Assembly: GCA_031273485.1 (NCBI GenBank)
Contig: JAISRS010000263.1
Location: forward strand, 1-5,421
Reading direction: 5' to 3'
From: Prevotellaceae bacterium
GTDB lineage: Bacteria; Bacteroidota; Bacteroidia; Bacteroidales; UBA932
Length of the DNA stretch: 5,421 nucleotides
In this document: piece by piece, positions 5,151-5,421 of the stretch
Position numbering within the stretch: position 1 is the first letter of the stretch
Layout: each line of letters opens with the position of its first letter
Translations under genes and position numbers: made by a program
Notes under the pieces: model-generated
The model's input: the letters and a program-made list of their open reading frames with translations, nothing else
Database searches by the model: none
What the model was told of the DNA's origin: nothing

Positions 5151-5381
5151 GTGGTTGGAGTAATTTTTTCTTTGTTTTTATTAAATTCCATATTTGACAT
5201 TGTTACCAATTTTTCAGCTTATTCATTAGCTAAGTTTGGAGATTTATATGGATTGTCAAAATTAATCGGGCATTTTTGGACTTGTTTTTTTGCTACAGGC
5301 ATAATAGCTGTTACAATCTTTTTGACATATCGTATCTTTATTATTTACAAAGGATTTCCTGAAAAAATAAAGAATGAATAA
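5151..5381 (+). CDS. Small two-helix membrane protein, start uncertain
   Basis: From a GTG at 5151 the frame gives 76 residues with two hydrophobic segments (about 2-19, VGVIFSLFLLNSIFDIVT, and 42-65, around CFFATGIIAVTIFLTYRIFII) and a basic tail YKGFPEKIKNE. I do not recognise a family. The same frame is open back to 5055 and reads LIIAILGFLILKTKRIRNYF just before the GTG. That looks like real protein, a further hydrophobic stretch followed by positive residues, yet contains no ATG, GTG or TTG. So either translation starts at GTG 5151, or the gene has lost its 5' end or carries a frameshift. The region is very AT-rich (about 20% G+C near 5161-5220), unlike the gene at 4203. Its stop overlaps the start of the next frame by 8 bases. 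Confidence 0.55.
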   Translation: MVGVIFSLFLLNSIFDIVTNFSAYSLAKFGDLYGLSKLIGHFWTCFFATGIIAVTIFLTYRIFIIYKGFPEKIKNE

Positions 5382-5421
5382 AAAAATATACATACACGAA
5401 CAGCACGCCGCTCATCAACTT
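5374..5421 (+). CDS. Start of a gene cut by the window edge
   Basis: ATG at 5374 opens a frame that stays open to the end of the window: MNKKIYIHEQHAAHQL. It overlaps the stop of the preceding membrane-protein frame (ATGAATAA), which suggests a coupled operon. Sixteen residues are too few to name the product. Confidence 0.5.
   Translation, partial: MNKKIYIHEQHAAHQL

Overview
The window looks like chromosomal DNA of a member of the Bacteroidota, probably the order Bacteroidales. Three things point there. Start sites are preceded by the Bacteroidetes -7 promoter box TAnnTTTG (clear copies at 1660-1668, 3251-3259, 4147-4155 and 1385-1393). Signal peptide and protein families are typical of that group. 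AT-rich spacers are full of short palindromic and microsatellite repeats. The exact species cannot be read from the sequence.

Layout. Bases 1-525 hold no convincing gene; they are a patchwork of palindromes and short tandem repeats, with a possible terminator for the gene to the right. A minus-strand gene for a secreted DUF3108-like protein occupies 526-1356. A spacer (1357-1738) carries its promoter, a palindromic element (copy 1, 1478-1604), and the best promoter in the window, which drives a plus-strand YhcC/TIGR01212-type radical SAM gene (1739-2677). That gene converges on, and overlaps by 27 bases, a minus-strand HTH-cupin regulator gene (2651-3220).

From 3221 to 4202 there is about 1 kb with no convincing gene but strong structure. 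It holds the regulator's promoter, a cluster of TTTGATAT/ATATCAAA motifs, an AT-rich hairpin, a 19-base inverted repeat, copy 2 of the palindromic element, and a 14-unit array of 21-base tandem repeats made of two alternating unit types. The array stays open in one reading frame on each strand, because 21 is a multiple of three.

The right part (4203-5421) is plus-strand only: an uncharacterised helical 227-residue protein with its own promoter and markedly higher G+C, a small 77-codon ORF overlapping its end, a small AT-rich membrane-protein reading frame with no good start codon, and the first 16 codons of a gene cut by the window edge.

No biochemical pathway links these genes. The radical SAM enzyme is probably a housekeeping RNA-modification-type protein, and the regulator is a PuuR-like HTH-cupin without its usual target genes beside it. 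The most unusual content is the repeat structure: the two-copy palindromic element and the two-letter 21-base array that directly follows copy 2.
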